64,000 nucleotides of DNA from Bryobacterales bacterium (GTDB lineage: Bacteria; Acidobacteriota; Terriglobia; Bryobacterales; Bryobacteraceae): contig JADZCI010000072.1 of NCBI GenBank assembly GCA_020851655.1, forward strand, positions 1 to 64,000. The letters are read 5' to 3'. The notes below the pieces were generated by a model, which worked only from the letters and a program-made list of their open reading frames with translations, ran no database searches and had not been told where the DNA came from. Made by a program: the position numbers and the translations under genes. This document shows positions 1-13,065 of the stretch, piece after piece. Positions within the stretch are counted from its first letter, which is position 1. Each line of letters starts with the position of its first letter.

Positions 1-231
1 CGGATGGATGATGTTGAATGTTGCCGAGAGAACCGCGTTCGTGATTCCCCGCTTCTCCATTTCTCCGCGGATCCGGTCACAGTCCCCGTCCGTGAGCCGC
101 GACGGCATGCTCGGCAGCGACGCCGACACAAGGTTAAGCTGCACCAAACTGATTCCGCCAGCTCGCACAGCATCCAGGGTCTCGCCGAGCGAAGAACGAA
201 CAAACGTCTTGCTGAAAATCCCGAGTCTCAC
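1..231 (-). CDS. Sugar phosphate isomerase/epimerase-like protein, N-terminal fragment
   Basis: This is the first 77 codons of a gene that runs off the left edge of the window. It starts at a GTG preceded by a GGAGGGG ribosome-binding site, two bases after the TGA of the upstream oxidoreductase gene, so the two are probably cotranscribed. The fragment opens with a short beta strand (RLGIFSKTF), then a helix and a strand ending LVQLNLVSASLPSMP. That is the beta1-alpha1-beta2 start of the xylose-isomerase-like TIM-barrel family (IolE/IolI type). These enzymes are often paired with Gfo/Idh/MocA dehydrogenases in sugar or inositol catabolism. Metal ligands lie outside the window, so the family call rests on the N-terminus and the context. 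Confidence 0.6.
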   Translation of the reverse strand, partial: MRLGIFSKTFVRSSLGETLDAVRAGGISLVQLNLVSASLPSMPSRLTDGDCDRIRGEMEKRGITNAVLSATFNIIHP

Positions 232-233
232 CT

Positions 234-1304
234 TCAGACCCCTCCGGTGACGTCGCGAAGTTGAACCGTTGCACCTTGTTCAACCGAACGGGCGACAGCC
301 ACCAGGGCTTGCATACACGCAAGCCCATCGCCAACACCAGCGCCCGTCTGGCGCACGCCGCGCAGGATCACATCCGCGAACGCTTCCACCTGAAGCCGGT
401 ACGAAAACGCGTCCGCCCCGAGCGGCCTGCGATACATTCCGTCACGCACCGAAAAACACTCCACTTCACCGCACTTGTGATACCAGGTGAGCGGAAGCCG
501 CCCCCGCACACTGCCGAACTCGCCGCCGATGTCAAACCCCTCTTCAAAGTCCCCACGGCACGGCACGGTCAGCTCGGCATGTCCCAGCGCGCCGCTGGCA
601 AATGTCAGTTCGATGAACCAGCAATGCGCGCCAAAGGATTCGTTGTGGCGGGCGCGTACCGCGGTGATCTCGCCCGCCAGGAAGCGCCCCGTATCGAGGA
701 GGTGGCTCCCGTGCGTCAGCAGAAAGTATTTCTCGCGGTCGCGTTTCGGGTCGCCTTCCGGACGCCTGGCTTGCGAGCTGTGGCGGATGAGAGGTTGAAG
801 GTTGTCCGTCATTGCATATCTCGAAGTGGAATCGCGATACCAGCCTCGATACGATTGCATGCGCCCGAGTTCGTCCTGGACAAAGGAATGGGCGTGAGCC
901 ACCCCGGGATCGAAGCGGCGGTTGTGGCCGGCCTGCAGGACTAACCCGGTCTGCTCCACCTCCGCACCCAACTCCGCGATTTCCTCAACTGAAACACCAA
1001 GCGGCTTTTCCACCAGGACATGCTTCCCCGCTCGCAAGGCTGCCCTGCATTGCGCCACGTGAAACTGGTCCGCGGTCGCAACGATCACCGCATGGATGTC
1101 GGAATCGGCCAGCATCTCGTCGAATTCGCGGTATCGTTTCTCGGGCTGGTAGATTGCCCCGACGGCTTCCAACAGCTCGCTCGACTGGTCGCAGATCGCA
1201 AAGAGGCGCACGTTGCGCGCCTTCTGGCAGGCTTCAAAATGCGCCGCCTGGGAAATCGGCCCGGCGCCGAGCACGCCAACGTTCAGCAGGTCCGTTTCTT
1301 TCAC
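234..1304 (-). CDS. Gfo/Idh/MocA family NAD(P)-dependent oxidoreductase
   Basis: This is a 356-residue sugar or inositol dehydrogenase-type enzyme. The N-terminal Rossmann fold carries GVLGAGPISQ close to the start, and the family's EKP motif appears in HVLVEKPLG at about residue 100. The C-terminal half is the alpha/beta domain that binds substrate. I chose the GTG at 1304 because it lies only nine codons before the dinucleotide-binding loop. Longer readings would run back into the end of uvrA. The gene lies 52 bases after uvrA and directly before an isomerase-like gene, consistent with a small sugar-oxidation operon. The substrate cannot be told from sequence. Confidence 0.85.
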   Translation of the reverse strand: MKETDLLNVGVLGAGPISQAAHFEACQKARNVRLFAICDQSSELLEAVGAIYQPEKRYREFDEMLADSDIHAVIVATADQFHVAQCRAALRAGKHVLVEKPLGVSVEEIAELGAEVEQTGLVLQAGHNRRFDPGVAHAHSFVQDELGRMQSYRGWYRDSTSRYAMTDNLQPLIRHSSQARRPEGDPKRDREKYFLLTHGSHLLDTGRFLAGEITAVRARHNESFGAHCWFIELTFASGALGHAELTVPCRGDFEEGFDIGGEFGSVRGRLPLTWYHKCGEVECFSVRDGMYRRPLGADAFSYRLQVEAFADVILRGVRQTGAGVGDGLACMQALVAVARSVEQGATVQLRDVTGGV

Positions 1305-1356
1305 GAGTCGATCATGGCAGAGTCGCGGCCCGTCGCGCCCATTCAAACAGGCGGCG

Positions 1357-4191
1357 TTAGGCGGAAAGGCGCCTGAGGAACCGGCCCGTGTGGGAGGTGG
1401 CGCAAGCAGCCACGGTTTCGGGCGTGCCTTGAACCACAATCTCGCCGCCCTTTTCGCCACCCTCGGGGCCAAGGTCGATCACCCAGTCCGCATGGCGGAT
1501 CACTTCAAGGTTATGTTCGATGATCAACAGGCTGGCGCCGTTCTGAATCAGGCGGTCAAACGCATCGAGAAGCTTCGCAATATCGTCGAAGTGCAGGCCG
1601 GTCGTGGGCTCATCGAAAAGGTACAAGATGCCTTTCGAGGTGCTCTGCGTGAGGTGTGACGCCAGTTTTAGCCGCTGCGCCTCGCCGCCGGAAAGCGTGG
1701 TCGCAGACTGTCCCAATCGCAGGTACCCGAGCCCAACGTCCGCCATCGGTTTCAATCGCGCCACCAGTTTGGGATGATCCGCAAAGAATTGGAGGCCCTC
1801 GCGGATGGTCAACTGCAGGACTTCGTGGATGTTCTTGCCGCGGTACTTTACCTCCAGGACACTCGACTTGTAGCGGGTACCCTTGCAGTCCTCGCAAACC
1901 AGTTCCACATCCGCCAGGAATTGCATCTCGACGGTGACGGTGCCGTCTCCCTGGCAGGTCTCGCAGCGCCCGCCGGCAATGTTGAAGGAAAAATGCCCCG
2001 CCGCATAACCCCTGCGTTCGGCTTCCGGTGTTGACGCGAAAATTTCCCGGATCAGGTCAAAGGCCTTGCTGTAGGTGACCGGGTTCGACCGTGGAGTGCG
2101 CCCGATAGGCGATTGGTCCACCAGCACGAGCTCGTGAACCAATTCCGCATTCTCCACTTTGCGGCAGGTCTGTTTTTCCACAGTATCGCCGCCGTCGCCC
2201 TGTTCCTTGGAAAGATCTTTGCGATAGCGCGACTCCAGCGTCTTGTGAATGACCTCGTGAACCAGCGTGGACTTGCCCGACCCGGACACGCCGGTCACCA
2301 CGACCATCATCCCGAGAGGGATTTCGACGTCAATGTTCTTGAGGTTGTGCGCACGGGCGCCCAGAAACCGCACGGTCCGTTTCGGGTTCACGGCGCGGCG
2401 CTCGGTCTTGTGCGACGTCTTCTTCTCACCGGTCAGGTACCGGCCCGTAAGGGAACCGGATCCGTTGCGGCCGGCTTTGAGCATCCGCTGGAGATTGCCT
2501 TCAAACGTGATCTGGCCGCCCAGTTCACCAGCGCCCGGACCCAGGTCGAGAATGTGATCGGCGGAGCGCATGACGTCGGCGTCGTGCTCCACCACCAGAA
2601 TCGTGTTGCCCAGGTCCCGCAGGTCCTCAAGAATACGCACCAGCCTGGCGGTGTCACGCGAGTGCAGACCGATGGACGGCTCATCGAGCACGTACGTCGC
2701 GCCAACCAGCCGCGAACCCAGGCACGTCGCAAGTTGAATCCTCTGGGCTTCTCCTCCGGACAGCGTAGCCGACAAGCGATCCATCGTCAGATACTCGAGG
2801 CCAACATCGTTGAGGAATTGCAGGCGCTGGCGGATTTCCACCATCAGCCTGCCGGCGATGGCGCCAATGTGCGGAGGCAACTCGATCGTCTCGAAGAAGC
2901 CGTAGGCGCGCGCGATGTTCATCCTGGCGATTTCAGCGATCGTCTTGCCGCCCACCCTGACGTTGATCGCCTCCTTGCGCAGGCGTGATCCGCCGCAGTC
3001 GGCGCATTCGGTATAGCCGCGGTACCGCGCCAGGAACACCCGGACGTGAACCTTGTATTTCTTCTGCTCCACCTCGGCGAAGAATTCCCGCACCGCCTTG
3101 AGCACCAGTGCCCTTTCGGCCGCTCGCAAGTCACAGTACGGGACGTGCAGCCGCACCTTGCTTCCATACTTCGACTGGAATTTGTCCATCATCCAGCCGT
3201 ATTGCGGCTTGGTCCAGGGGTTCACCGCGCCCTCTTCGATCGAGAGCGAAGGGTCGGGAATCACCAGTTCCATGTCATAGTCAATGGTGTTGCCGAAACC
3301 CTGGCACCGGGGGCATGCGCCGTACGGATTGTTGAAACTGAACAACTGCGGTTCCGGTGTCAGAAACTCAATTCCGCACGTCTTGCAGGCGAACTTCTCG
3401 CTAAACCGGAGCACCAATGGAGACGCCTCGGCGGCTTGTTCAAAAATCACCTCTCCCGCCTCGCGGTAGCAGATCTCCACCGTGTCCACGAGGCGCTGCT
3501 TCAAGCCGCCGTGTATCACCAAACGGTCCACCAGCACGTATACGGGCCGTGTGAAATCGACGTCCAGCAGCGACTCCGGCGTGGAGAATTCGAACGTCTT
3601 CCCTGCCTGATACAGCCGGGTGAATCCTCGCTTTCTGAGATCGGACAAGTGGTCGCGCAACGCCGCCGCGTCTCCGGTCTTGGAACTCAGCACGGGGAAC
3701 AGCGCGTACCAGCGTGAACCCTCCGCTTGGGCGAGCATCCTCTGCGCCACCGGGTCTACCGTGTCGGGCTCAACCTTGTTTCCGCATTGCGGACAAAACG
3801 TCTCGCCCGCGCGCGCAAAGAGCAGCCGCAAGAAATCGTAGATCTCAGTTGCGGTCGCAACCGTCGAGCGCGGATTGCGAGTCGTGTTCTTCTGTCGAAT
3901 GGCGACCGGTGGCGCGATCCCATCGATCTCGTCCACGTCCGGCTTTTCCATGCGCTCCAGAAACTGCCGTGCGTACGCGGACAGCGACTCCACGTAGCGG
4001 CGCTGGCCTTCGGCATAGATCGTGTCGAACACCAGCGACGACTTACCCGAACCGGAGACTCCCGTCACCACCGTCAACTGGTTGTGTGGGATCGAGACAC
4101 TCAGGTTCTTGAGGTTGTGGACGCGTGCGCCACGAATCCGGATGAAATCTTGCACGGGTGGCAGACCTGAAGGGATGCCCTTGGCAGGCAC
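1357..4191 (-). CDS. uvrA: UvrABC excinuclease subunit A
   Basis: This is the damage-recognition ATPase of nucleotide excision repair, acting as a dimer that loads UvrB. The 944 residues match the usual length of about 940. ATPase I has its Walker A at residues 44-52 (GVSGSGKSS), and the second P-loop GVSGSGKST opens ATPase II. Both ABC signatures are present ([12 protein letters not shown] and [12 protein letters not shown]). Zinc-binding cysteine pairs appear as CPQC, CKTC/CPRC, CADC and, in the second half, CETC/CEDC. No truncation or missing catalytic residue is visible. It sits in the same direction as the lipid kinase gene upstream, six bases apart. Confidence 0.98.
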   Translation of the reverse strand: MPAKGIPSGLPPVQDFIRIRGARVHNLKNLSVSIPHNQLTVVTGVSGSGKSSLVFDTIYAEGQRRYVESLSAYARQFLERMEKPDVDEIDGIAPPVAIRQKNTTRNPRSTVATATEIYDFLRLLFARAGETFCPQCGNKVEPDTVDPVAQRMLAQAEGSRWYALFPVLSSKTGDAAALRDHLSDLRKRGFTRLYQAGKTFEFSTPESLLDVDFTRPVYVLVDRLVIHGGLKQRLVDTVEICYREAGEVIFEQAAEASPLVLRFSEKFACKTCGIEFLTPEPQLFSFNNPYGACPRCQGFGNTIDYDMELVIPDPSLSIEEGAVNPWTKPQYGWMMDKFQSKYGSKVRLHVPYCDLRAAERALVLKAVREFFAEVEQKKYKVHVRVFLARYRGYTECADCGGSRLRKEAINVRVGGKTIAEIARMNIARAYGFFETIELPPHIGAIAGRLMVEIRQRLQFLNDVGLEYLTMDRLSATLSGGEAQRIQLATCLGSRLVGATYVLDEPSIGLHSRDTARLVRILEDLRDLGNTILVVEHDADVMRSADHILDLGPGAGELGGQITFEGNLQRMLKAGRNGSGSLTGRYLTGEKKTSHKTERRAVNPKRTVRFLGARAHNLKNIDVEIPLGMMVVVTGVSGSGKSTLVHEVIHKTLESRYRKDLSKEQGDGGDTVEKQTCRKVENAELVHELVLVDQSPIGRTPRSNPVTYSKAFDLIREIFASTPEAERRGYAAGHFSFNIAGGRCETCQGDGTVTVEMQFLADVELVCEDCKGTRYKSSVLEVKYRGKNIHEVLQLTIREGLQFFADHPKLVARLKPMADVGLGYLRLGQSATTLSGGEAQRLKLASHLTQSTSKGILYLFDEPTTGLHFDDIAKLLDAFDRLIQNGASLLIIEHNLEVIRHADWVIDLGPEGGEKGGEIVVQGTPETVAACATSHTGRFLRRLSA

Positions 4192-4197
4192 CTGCGC

Positions 4198-7247
<3,050 letters not shown>

Positions 7248-7255
7248 TATCGATT

Positions 7256-7876
7256 GTGAAGCGAATTATCGACACTCTGGTGACCTGGGGCCCGTTGGGA
7301 GTGTTTGTTATCGCCCTGATCGATTCCGCGGGTCTCCCCAACCCTGGCGGATTGGATTACGTCCTGCTGTTTCTGTCCTGGAAGCAGCCGGGCGCCGCGT
7401 ACTTGAGCGCCACCCTGGCGGTGACCGGCTCTCTGATTGGTACATACATTCTCTACCGTATCGCCCGCAAGGGCGGCGAGACATTTCTGGACAAGCACAC
7501 CCGCGGGGGTGGCGGCGCGCGTTTTCGCCGCTGGTTTGGCCGCTATGGTCTGGTCACCGTTTTTGTTCCGGCGCTCGTGCCGATCATTCCGTTGCCCATG
7601 AAGGTGTTTGTCATTTGTTCGGGCGCGTTCGGGGTCAATCCGGTTGCATTTATGGCGGCCATGGCACTGGGCCGCATTCCGCGCTATTTCGGACTGGCCT
7701 ACCTCGGACGCTCCTTAGGCGCGGATGCGGGGGCGTGGCTCAAACTGCACGCCCGCGATCTTGGCTTCGGCGCTCTCGGCCTGTTCGTGTCGCTGTTTAT
7801 ACTGATCAAGGCCACGGAGTGGTTCCGCAAGCCCGGCCCCGATAAACTGAATAGCGATCATGACCTCAGCCGTTAG
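7256..7876 (+). CDS. DedA/SNARE-associated (VTT domain) membrane protein
   Basis: This is a 206-residue integral membrane protein of the DedA/VTT family, which is linked to lipid scrambling and membrane homeostasis. It has an N-terminal membrane segment, a re-entrant region with conserved small residues and prolines, and the core pattern [19 protein letters not shown], in which the usual family FxxRF-P pattern is recognisable. Two further hydrophobic segments follow. It starts at a GTG eight bases after ligA and ends inside the following gene (17-base overlap). Translational coupling to both neighbours is likely. No substrate can be assigned. Confidence 0.8.
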   Translation: MKRIIDTLVTWGPLGVFVIALIDSAGLPNPGGLDYVLLFLSWKQPGAAYLSATLAVTGSLIGTYILYRIARKGGETFLDKHTRGGGGARFRRWFGRYGLVTVFVPALVPIIPLPMKVFVICSGAFGVNPVAFMAAMALGRIPRYFGLAYLGRSLGADAGAWLKLHARDLGFGALGLFVSLFILIKATEWFRKPGPDKLNSDHDLSR

Positions 7877-9275
7877 CCGCCGGTCCTTTCTGGGCACTTC
7901 AGCGTTTATGCTCCTGGACGCCAACCCCAACGACATCCGGATTGACGAGATTACCACCAGTGAAGAGGATTTCCACTATCGCGCCCCAATGAAGTTCGGC
8001 GGCAACATCGTGGATCGCGTCAGCCTGCTGAATGTCCATTGCAGGGTTCGGAACCGCGCGGGCAAGTCAGCCCGGGGCTTCGGTTCCATGCCGCTCGGAA
8101 ATATCTGGTCGTTTCCCTCGAGAGTTCTCAAGTACGACGACACCCTGGCGGCCATGACGGCGCTGGCCAAACGCATTCAAGCGACTTATGCCGGCTACAA
8201 GGACTACGCGCACCCCGTCGAAATCAACCACCAACTGGAACCGTCGTGGCTGAAAGCCGCTTCCGAAGTGTCCGCCGAACTCAAACTGGCCGAACCAATC
8301 CCCAAGCTCTGCACCCTGGTGACGGGCAGCCCGTTTGAGGCGGCGGTGGCCGACGCCTACGGCAAACTGTATGGGCGGAGCACCTACCAGACATACACTC
8401 GCGAATTCCTGCGGGAAGACTTGTCACGATATCTCGGCTCGGATTTCAAGGGCGAAACTCTCGATCGTTACGTGCTGCCCGAGCCCAAGCCCCGCATGCC
8501 GCTATACCATCTGGTCGGCGCCGTCGATCCGATTGTCGATAGCGACATCGCCAAACGGCTGAATGACGGCTTGCCGGAAACGCTTCCCGAATGGATCAAC
8601 TTCAACGGCCTTTCCCATATCAAGATCAAGCTGAACGGCGATAATCTCGCCTGGGACCGCGACCGCGTGCTGACCATTGACCGGGTCGCAAGCGAGGTGA
8701 TGCGCAAACGCGGCGCCGCTGATTGGAAGTACTCGCTCGATTTCAACGAGCGCTGCCCAAACGTCGCGTATCTCATGGACATGCTGCGGCAGGTGAAAGA
8801 GAAGGCGCCGGACGGCTTCAACCGGATTCAGTATGTCGAGCAACCGACCGCCCGCGACCTGCGCAAGGATCGCCGGAATGTCATGCACGAGGCGTCGAAA
8901 TTGCGCCCGGTGGTGATCGACGAATCGTTGACGGACCTGGAGAACCTGCTGCTGGCCCGGGAAATGGGCTACACCGGCGCCGCTCTCAAGGCCTGCAAAG
9001 GCCAGTCACAGGCGATGCTGATGGCCGCCGCGGCGCAAAAATACAAGATGTTTCTCTGCGTCCAGGACCTGACTTGTCCGGGTGCGTCCCTGATTCACTC
9101 GGCGGGTGTCGCCGCCCACGTTCCGGGTGTCGCGGCGATTGAGGCCAATGCGCGGCAATACGTCCCCAAAGCCAACGCGGGGTGGGAGAAACGCTTTCCC
9201 GGCATCTTCATCATCAAGGACGGCTACATGAAGACCAGCGAGATTAACGGTCCTGGCCTCGGGGCGGTGGTGTAG
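7860..9275 (+). CDS. Enolase-superfamily (mandelate racemase/muconate-lactonizing-like) protein, Tat-type signal
   Basis: This 471-residue protein has a twin-arginine-like N-terminus (SRRSFLG, residues 6-12), so export by Tat is possible although the hydrophobic stretch is short. The barrel carries enolase-superfamily features in order: the K-x-K pair in IKIKLNG, an Asp in YSLDFNE, a Glu in YVEQPT, an Asp-Glu in VVIDESLTD and a late Lys in ALKACKGQS. These match the metal ligands and acid/base residues of that superfamily. It overlaps the DedA gene by 17 bases. It also meets the next, opposite-strand gene tail to tail with a 32-base overlap. The substrate is unknown, probably an acid sugar or similar carboxylate. 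Confidence 0.75.
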   Translation: MTSAVSRRSFLGTSAFMLLDANPNDIRIDEITTSEEDFHYRAPMKFGGNIVDRVSLLNVHCRVRNRAGKSARGFGSMPLGNIWSFPSRVLKYDDTLAAMTALAKRIQATYAGYKDYAHPVEINHQLEPSWLKAASEVSAELKLAEPIPKLCTLVTGSPFEAAVADAYGKLYGRSTYQTYTREFLREDLSRYLGSDFKGETLDRYVLPEPKPRMPLYHLVGAVDPIVDSDIAKRLNDGLPETLPEWINFNGLSHIKIKLNGDNLAWDRDRVLTIDRVASEVMRKRGAADWKYSLDFNERCPNVAYLMDMLRQVKEKAPDGFNRIQYVEQPTARDLRKDRRNVMHEASKLRPVVIDESLTDLENLLLAREMGYTGAALKACKGQSQAMLMAAAAQKYKMFLCVQDLTCPGASLIHSAGVAAHVPGVAAIEANARQYVPKANAGWEKRFPGIFIIKDGYMKTSEINGPGLGAVV

Positions 9276-10923
9276 CTTCGGAATTTCCAGCCAGCATCGG
9301 CGCCTCGCACAGGACGTCTCCCGATTCCGGCCATTGATACTCAACACCCACGAGCGACGGCCTTCCGCCACGTAAGCGGACATAGACGTCGATGCTCTGC
9401 CCGGGACGGCTTTGGGCGGTTACTTCCGCTCGCAGGTACCCGTTCGAGCGCCCGGTTGGTATCACTTCTCCGTTGAAGCCAAGAGGGGTACTCAGGGAAC
9501 TGCCATTGTGGAATTCGAACCACTGAACGTTCAGCGAGCCCACCGTGATTCCATAGCTCGAACCCGGCAAGTCCCACATTAGCTCGTTGTTTTCGATTCG
9601 GAAGCGGTCGAGCGGCAGCACTTTGGCAAAGTAGACCCCGACGATCTTGTCGCGCCTTGCCCGTAAGGTGTCAAAAATGTAGCGTTCGGAGCGTGCGTCG
9701 CTGTACTGCGCGGTTTTGACGATGGCCAGAAGTTCCTCGTCAGTAAACTTCGCCACCTGTTTTGCCGCCCAGAACTCGTCATCGGCCAACCTGTTGTTGA
9801 ATGCCGGATTGGGGTACTGTGGCTTCCAATCGTCCGGGTCAAACCGTTCAGCCTCGAATCGTCCCACGCCCGGCAGGCGTGGATAACTGGCCCTGGCCCA
9901 TTCGGGAATGACGAGCCCGAGCGAAAACAGTTGGACCGCCGCCCGGCGCCACCCGAACATGTAGTCCCCGCCCTCGCGGGCGCTGTCCCAGCGTTCGCTC
10001 GCGCTCCCCATCGTCGATCCGAAATCGATCAGGTGATGCCTCAGGTGTGGCGCACCGTCTTCGACGAGCGTATCGAGCGTGTTGATGGCGCGCGAATCGT
10101 CGTGGTTCAACCATGCGCAAAAAACGTGGAGTCCGCGTAACTCCCGGTGGTGCTCATGCGGGAATACGTCGTTCGGGTCATCGGAACGAGTCCCGTGATA
10201 GCGAAACGGACCCAGCGGCTTGCCTTCCAACGCCAGGCTCGCTGTCACCCGGTATTTTCCTGACTTGGTCTTCGGCGCCTTCCAAAGTACTTCCTCCAGA
10301 TCCATGCGCGTCATCCTCCGCACCATGCCAGTCTGCGGATCGTTGAAACTCACGCGCTCGTCCACATCGAGCATCTTGGGGTCGACTTCCACCAGGAAGT
10401 TCGCCGGAACATGGTAGCCCAGCGCGTAAAAGATTCGGGTCGCGATCGCTTCGGCGCCGGTGGCCATCTCAGCGTTCGATAGCGGATCGAGTTTGACGAA
10501 GAACTTGCGCTTGCTGCTATCGACGACGACGAAGCCAGGCGTGATGCCCTCAGTCTTGGCGGCAACAATCAGCCAGGGAGAACTCGAGTCTGGTGGAGGA
10601 TATCCTCCAGGGACCTGCGTCAACTCGTCCAGGTTCATCCGCTTGTAATAGTGGCGCCTCGCATACCAGGAACCTGCGAGAGGTTCGCCCATGGTGTTCA
10701 CGTTGGTGGCGCGCACGCGCCGCCCCCGCTCAGGCTGCCGCGCGCCGGGCGTGGCGACGCTGTTGATCACAACGTCGTAGTAGTCGCTCAACTTGCGCGC
10801 CCGCGCACTGGTAACGGCGCGCGGCGGCGGTTCGGCTGTCAGCGGGTCATCCTCATAGAAACGCTGCCCGGCCGCCGAACCAGCTATCCCAAACAAGAGC
10901 ACAGCGGCCAGTCTCATTCGCAT
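9244..10923 (-). CDS. Exported protein with protein-kinase-like (HipA/PI3K-type) catalytic motifs, function unknown
   Basis: This 559-residue protein has a signal peptide (residues 1-19, cleavage after SAAG). I do not recognise a named family. The middle contains the catalytic signature of the kinase fold. A candidate ATP-binding lysine is K144 in FFVKLDP, followed by a helix rich in Glu. HDDSRAIN at residues 274-281 has the D-x4-N spacing of a catalytic loop, and LIDFGSTMG has D300-F301-G302 like a metal-binding DFG. The C-terminal third is predicted beta-rich. It ends the nfeD-slipin-Omp85 gene run, eight bases after the barrel gene, suggesting a periplasmic or surface role. Kinase activity outside the cytoplasm would lack an obvious ATP source, so a pseudokinase or scaffold is also possible. 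Confidence 0.6.
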   Translation of the reverse strand: MRMRLAAVLLFGIAGSAAGQRFYEDDPLTAEPPPRAVTSARARKLSDYYDVVINSVATPGARQPERGRRVRATNVNTMGEPLAGSWYARRHYYKRMNLDELTQVPGGYPPPDSSSPWLIVAAKTEGITPGFVVVDSSKRKFFVKLDPLSNAEMATGAEAIATRIFYALGYHVPANFLVEVDPKMLDVDERVSFNDPQTGMVRRMTRMDLEEVLWKAPKTKSGKYRVTASLALEGKPLGPFRYHGTRSDDPNDVFPHEHHRELRGLHVFCAWLNHDDSRAINTLDTLVEDGAPHLRHHLIDFGSTMGSASERWDSAREGGDYMFGWRRAAVQLFSLGLVIPEWARASYPRLPGVGRFEAERFDPDDWKPQYPNPAFNNRLADDEFWAAKQVAKFTDEELLAIVKTAQYSDARSERYIFDTLRARRDKIVGVYFAKVLPLDRFRIENNELMWDLPGSSYGITVGSLNVQWFEFHNGSSLSTPLGFNGEVIPTGRSNGYLRAEVTAQSRPGQSIDVYVRLRGGRPSLVGVEYQWPESGDVLCEAPMLAGNSEATPPPRGQDR

Positions 10924-10931
10924 CGCGACTC

Positions 10932-12215
10932 CTAGTAGATCGGTTGTTGACGCGTGGCGCCGAACCGGCGCGGCAGAAAAGGATCGTTGAACTTGAACCA
11001 GATCTGCCAGCCTTCGTGGCTGAATCCCACGTCCAGCCGCAAGAACGTCGTGTTCTTCGCGTTGAAACGCAGTCCAAAACCATAAGCGCCTTCCAGGTCG
11101 TTGAGGTTCAGAAAGCCACGCCGGGGGAATACCTTTCCGCCATCCACAAACAGCGCACCGTCCAAACCTGAAAACACCTCCCAGCGGTACTCACCGTTCA
11201 GCACAAGCATGTTCCGGTCCCGGAACCGGTACGGCCGGAAACCTCGCAAGTCATCAGAACCCCCGAGGATCGGCTGAAGGTAGAAAGGAACCACCTCCAG
11301 GCCATCGGTGTCCGTAAGGACTGTTTTGGCGCGCAGCGCAAAGCGATGTGTCCCATTGAACATTGCGATGTATTGTTGCAGGTCCAGATCGAGCCGCCGG
11401 AATCCGAATGCGCCATAGACATTGTCTCGGTACCAGGTCTGCTGCAGGACGTAGTTGCCGCCGCTCTTCGGACCCGCGGGGTTGTCGCGATAGTCGAACT
11501 GATAGAACAAACCGTAGGTGAGGAAATTGGTTTGCCGGTTGATCCCCGGAGCCAGTGCCGGTCCGAACGCCTGGTCCGTCGAAATCACTCCGTCGCGCTT
11601 CCCCGGACCGACGTTGAACCACGAATAACCAACCACGCCGCCCAACCGCGACCGCGGAAGCCTGCGCAAGACCAGTTGCGTTTCCCATGAGGTGTCCTCA
11701 AGCCGGTAGTTGCTGCGCCCGCCTTTGGTCGAATCCGGCCCGGGTCCATAGTAGTCAATCCGGTTGTAATCGCGATACGCCGCCAGAAAGTCCCAGCCCA
11801 GCCAGTTGTTCGCGAATCGCGGAGCCTCCCAGTGCGTCTCAGTCTTCCAGGAAAGGCTCGTGGCGCCCTGCACGGAGAATCGAGCCTTCACCCTGCCGTG
11901 CATCAACCGGTCGGCGTGATACTCCGGACCGATGGCAAATCCCGCGCCGGTAGCCAGGTTTCCCAACTTGAACCGCCAGCCGTGATACCCCTCCCGGAAC
12001 TTCTTCAGATAGTCCTGGTCCTGAACTCGCCTGGCAAAAGTTTCAGGTTTGTTGAGAGTCTCCGGACGTAGCGCCAAGTCTTTGCGATTGCGCAGGTTCT
12101 CGATCACGTCCCGCCGGGACGTAGCCTCGTCATCCCCGAGACACAACAGGAGTAATGTGAGCGCACCACCCAGAGTAGTCACATTAAGCTTACTTAAGAC
12201 TAGCCCATTCCTCAA
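10932..12215 (-). CDS. BamA/TamA (Omp85) family outer-membrane barrel protein lacking POTRA domains
   Basis: This 427-residue protein is predicted to be a beta barrel in the outer membrane. After a hydrophobic export segment and a short helical region it alternates amphipathic strands rich in Tyr, Trp and Gly. It contains LGGSDDLRGFRPYRFRD near residue 325, matching the conserved loop-6 RGF/Y motif of the bacterial surface antigen (D15) domain. Only about 100 residues precede the barrel, with no recognisable POTRA repeats. The start is a TTG, and a GTG at 12182 is an alternative that would give a tighter signal peptide. It lies between the slipin and the exported kinase-like gene and is probably in one operon with them. 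Confidence 0.75.
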   Translation of the reverse strand: MRNGLVLSKLNVTTLGGALTLLLLCLGDDEATSRRDVIENLRNRKDLALRPETLNKPETFARRVQDQDYLKKFREGYHGWRFKLGNLATGAGFAIGPEYHADRLMHGRVKARFSVQGATSLSWKTETHWEAPRFANNWLGWDFLAAYRDYNRIDYYGPGPDSTKGGRSNYRLEDTSWETQLVLRRLPRSRLGGVVGYSWFNVGPGKRDGVISTDQAFGPALAPGINRQTNFLTYGLFYQFDYRDNPAGPKSGGNYVLQQTWYRDNVYGAFGFRRLDLDLQQYIAMFNGTHRFALRAKTVLTDTDGLEVVPFYLQPILGGSDDLRGFRPYRFRDRNMLVLNGEYRWEVFSGLDGALFVDGGKVFPRRGFLNLNDLEGAYGFGLRFNAKNTTFLRLDVGFSHEGWQIWFKFNDPFLPRRFGATRQQPIY

Positions 12216-12250
12216 GGAAAGTGCATCCGGGCGTGCCGGATCCGATCGGG

Positions 12251-13054
12251 TTAGACGCTACCTGGCGATTCCGGCGCCTGCACCTGAACAGGCGTGCCGC
12301 CGTCGCGGTTCATCGCCGTCATGAAGCCTTGAAAAATGTCGATTGGAAGCGGGAAGACCACGGTCGTGTTTTTTTCCGATCCAATCTCCACCAAGGTCTG
12401 CAGGTACCGCAACTGTATGGCGACGGGTTGGCGCGCGATCACCTGCGCGGCCTGTGCCAGGCGCTCGGCCGCCATGAACTCGCCTTCGGCGTGAATCACC
12501 TTGGCCCGCCGCTCGCGTTCGGCTTCCGCCTGCCGCGCAATGGCGCGAACCATTGAGTCCGGCAAATCCACCTGCTTGACCTCCACCATGGTTACTTTCA
12601 CGCCCCAGCCCGCCGTGTGCCGGTCCAGGATCGTTTGCAAGCGGGCGTTTAGTTTTTCGCGATTGCTGAGCAACTCGTCCAGATCCACCTCACCCAGCAC
12701 GCTGCGGAGAGTCGTTTGCGCCAGTTGAGACGTGGCGAACAGGAAGTTGGAAACTTCCAGCACGGCAAGCTTCGGGTCGACAACCCGGAAGAACACCACC
12801 GCGTTTACCTTGACGGTGACGTTGTCATGCGTTACGACATCTTGTGGCGGCACCTCCAAGGTCTCGATCCGCAGAGAGATCCGCACGATCCGGTCGATCG
12901 GGGCAAAGACCAGAATGATCCCCGGCCCTTTCGGATCGGGCAGAACCCTGCCCAACCGGAAAATCACACCACGCTCGTATTCACGCAACACCTTGATCGA
13001 TGAGATCAGGTAAATCGCGACAATCAGGATTGCGACCATCGACACTTCGGACAT
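12251..13054 (-). CDS. Slipin family protein (SPFH/band 7/stomatin-like)
   Basis: This is a 267-residue membrane scaffold protein. One N-terminal membrane segment (about residues 5-22) is followed by a [13 protein letters not shown] start to the SPFH domain and a C-terminal coiled coil with the alternating [17 protein letters not shown] pattern. These proteins oligomerise and organise membrane microdomains. In bacteria and archaea they are commonly encoded next to an NfeD protease that cleaves them. Here nfeD lies 11 bases upstream in the same direction, the classic arrangement. Confidence 0.92.
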   Translation of the reverse strand: MSEVSMVAILIVAIYLISSIKVLREYERGVIFRLGRVLPDPKGPGIILVFAPIDRIVRISLRIETLEVPPQDVVTHDNVTVKVNAVVFFRVVDPKLAVLEVSNFLFATSQLAQTTLRSVLGEVDLDELLSNREKLNARLQTILDRHTAGWGVKVTMVEVKQVDLPDSMVRAIARQAEAERERRAKVIHAEGEFMAAERLAQAAQVIARQPVAIQLRYLQTLVEIGSEKNTTVVFPLPIDIFQGFMTAMNRDGGTPVQVQAPESPGSV

Positions 13055-13065
13055 GATTGGTTCTC

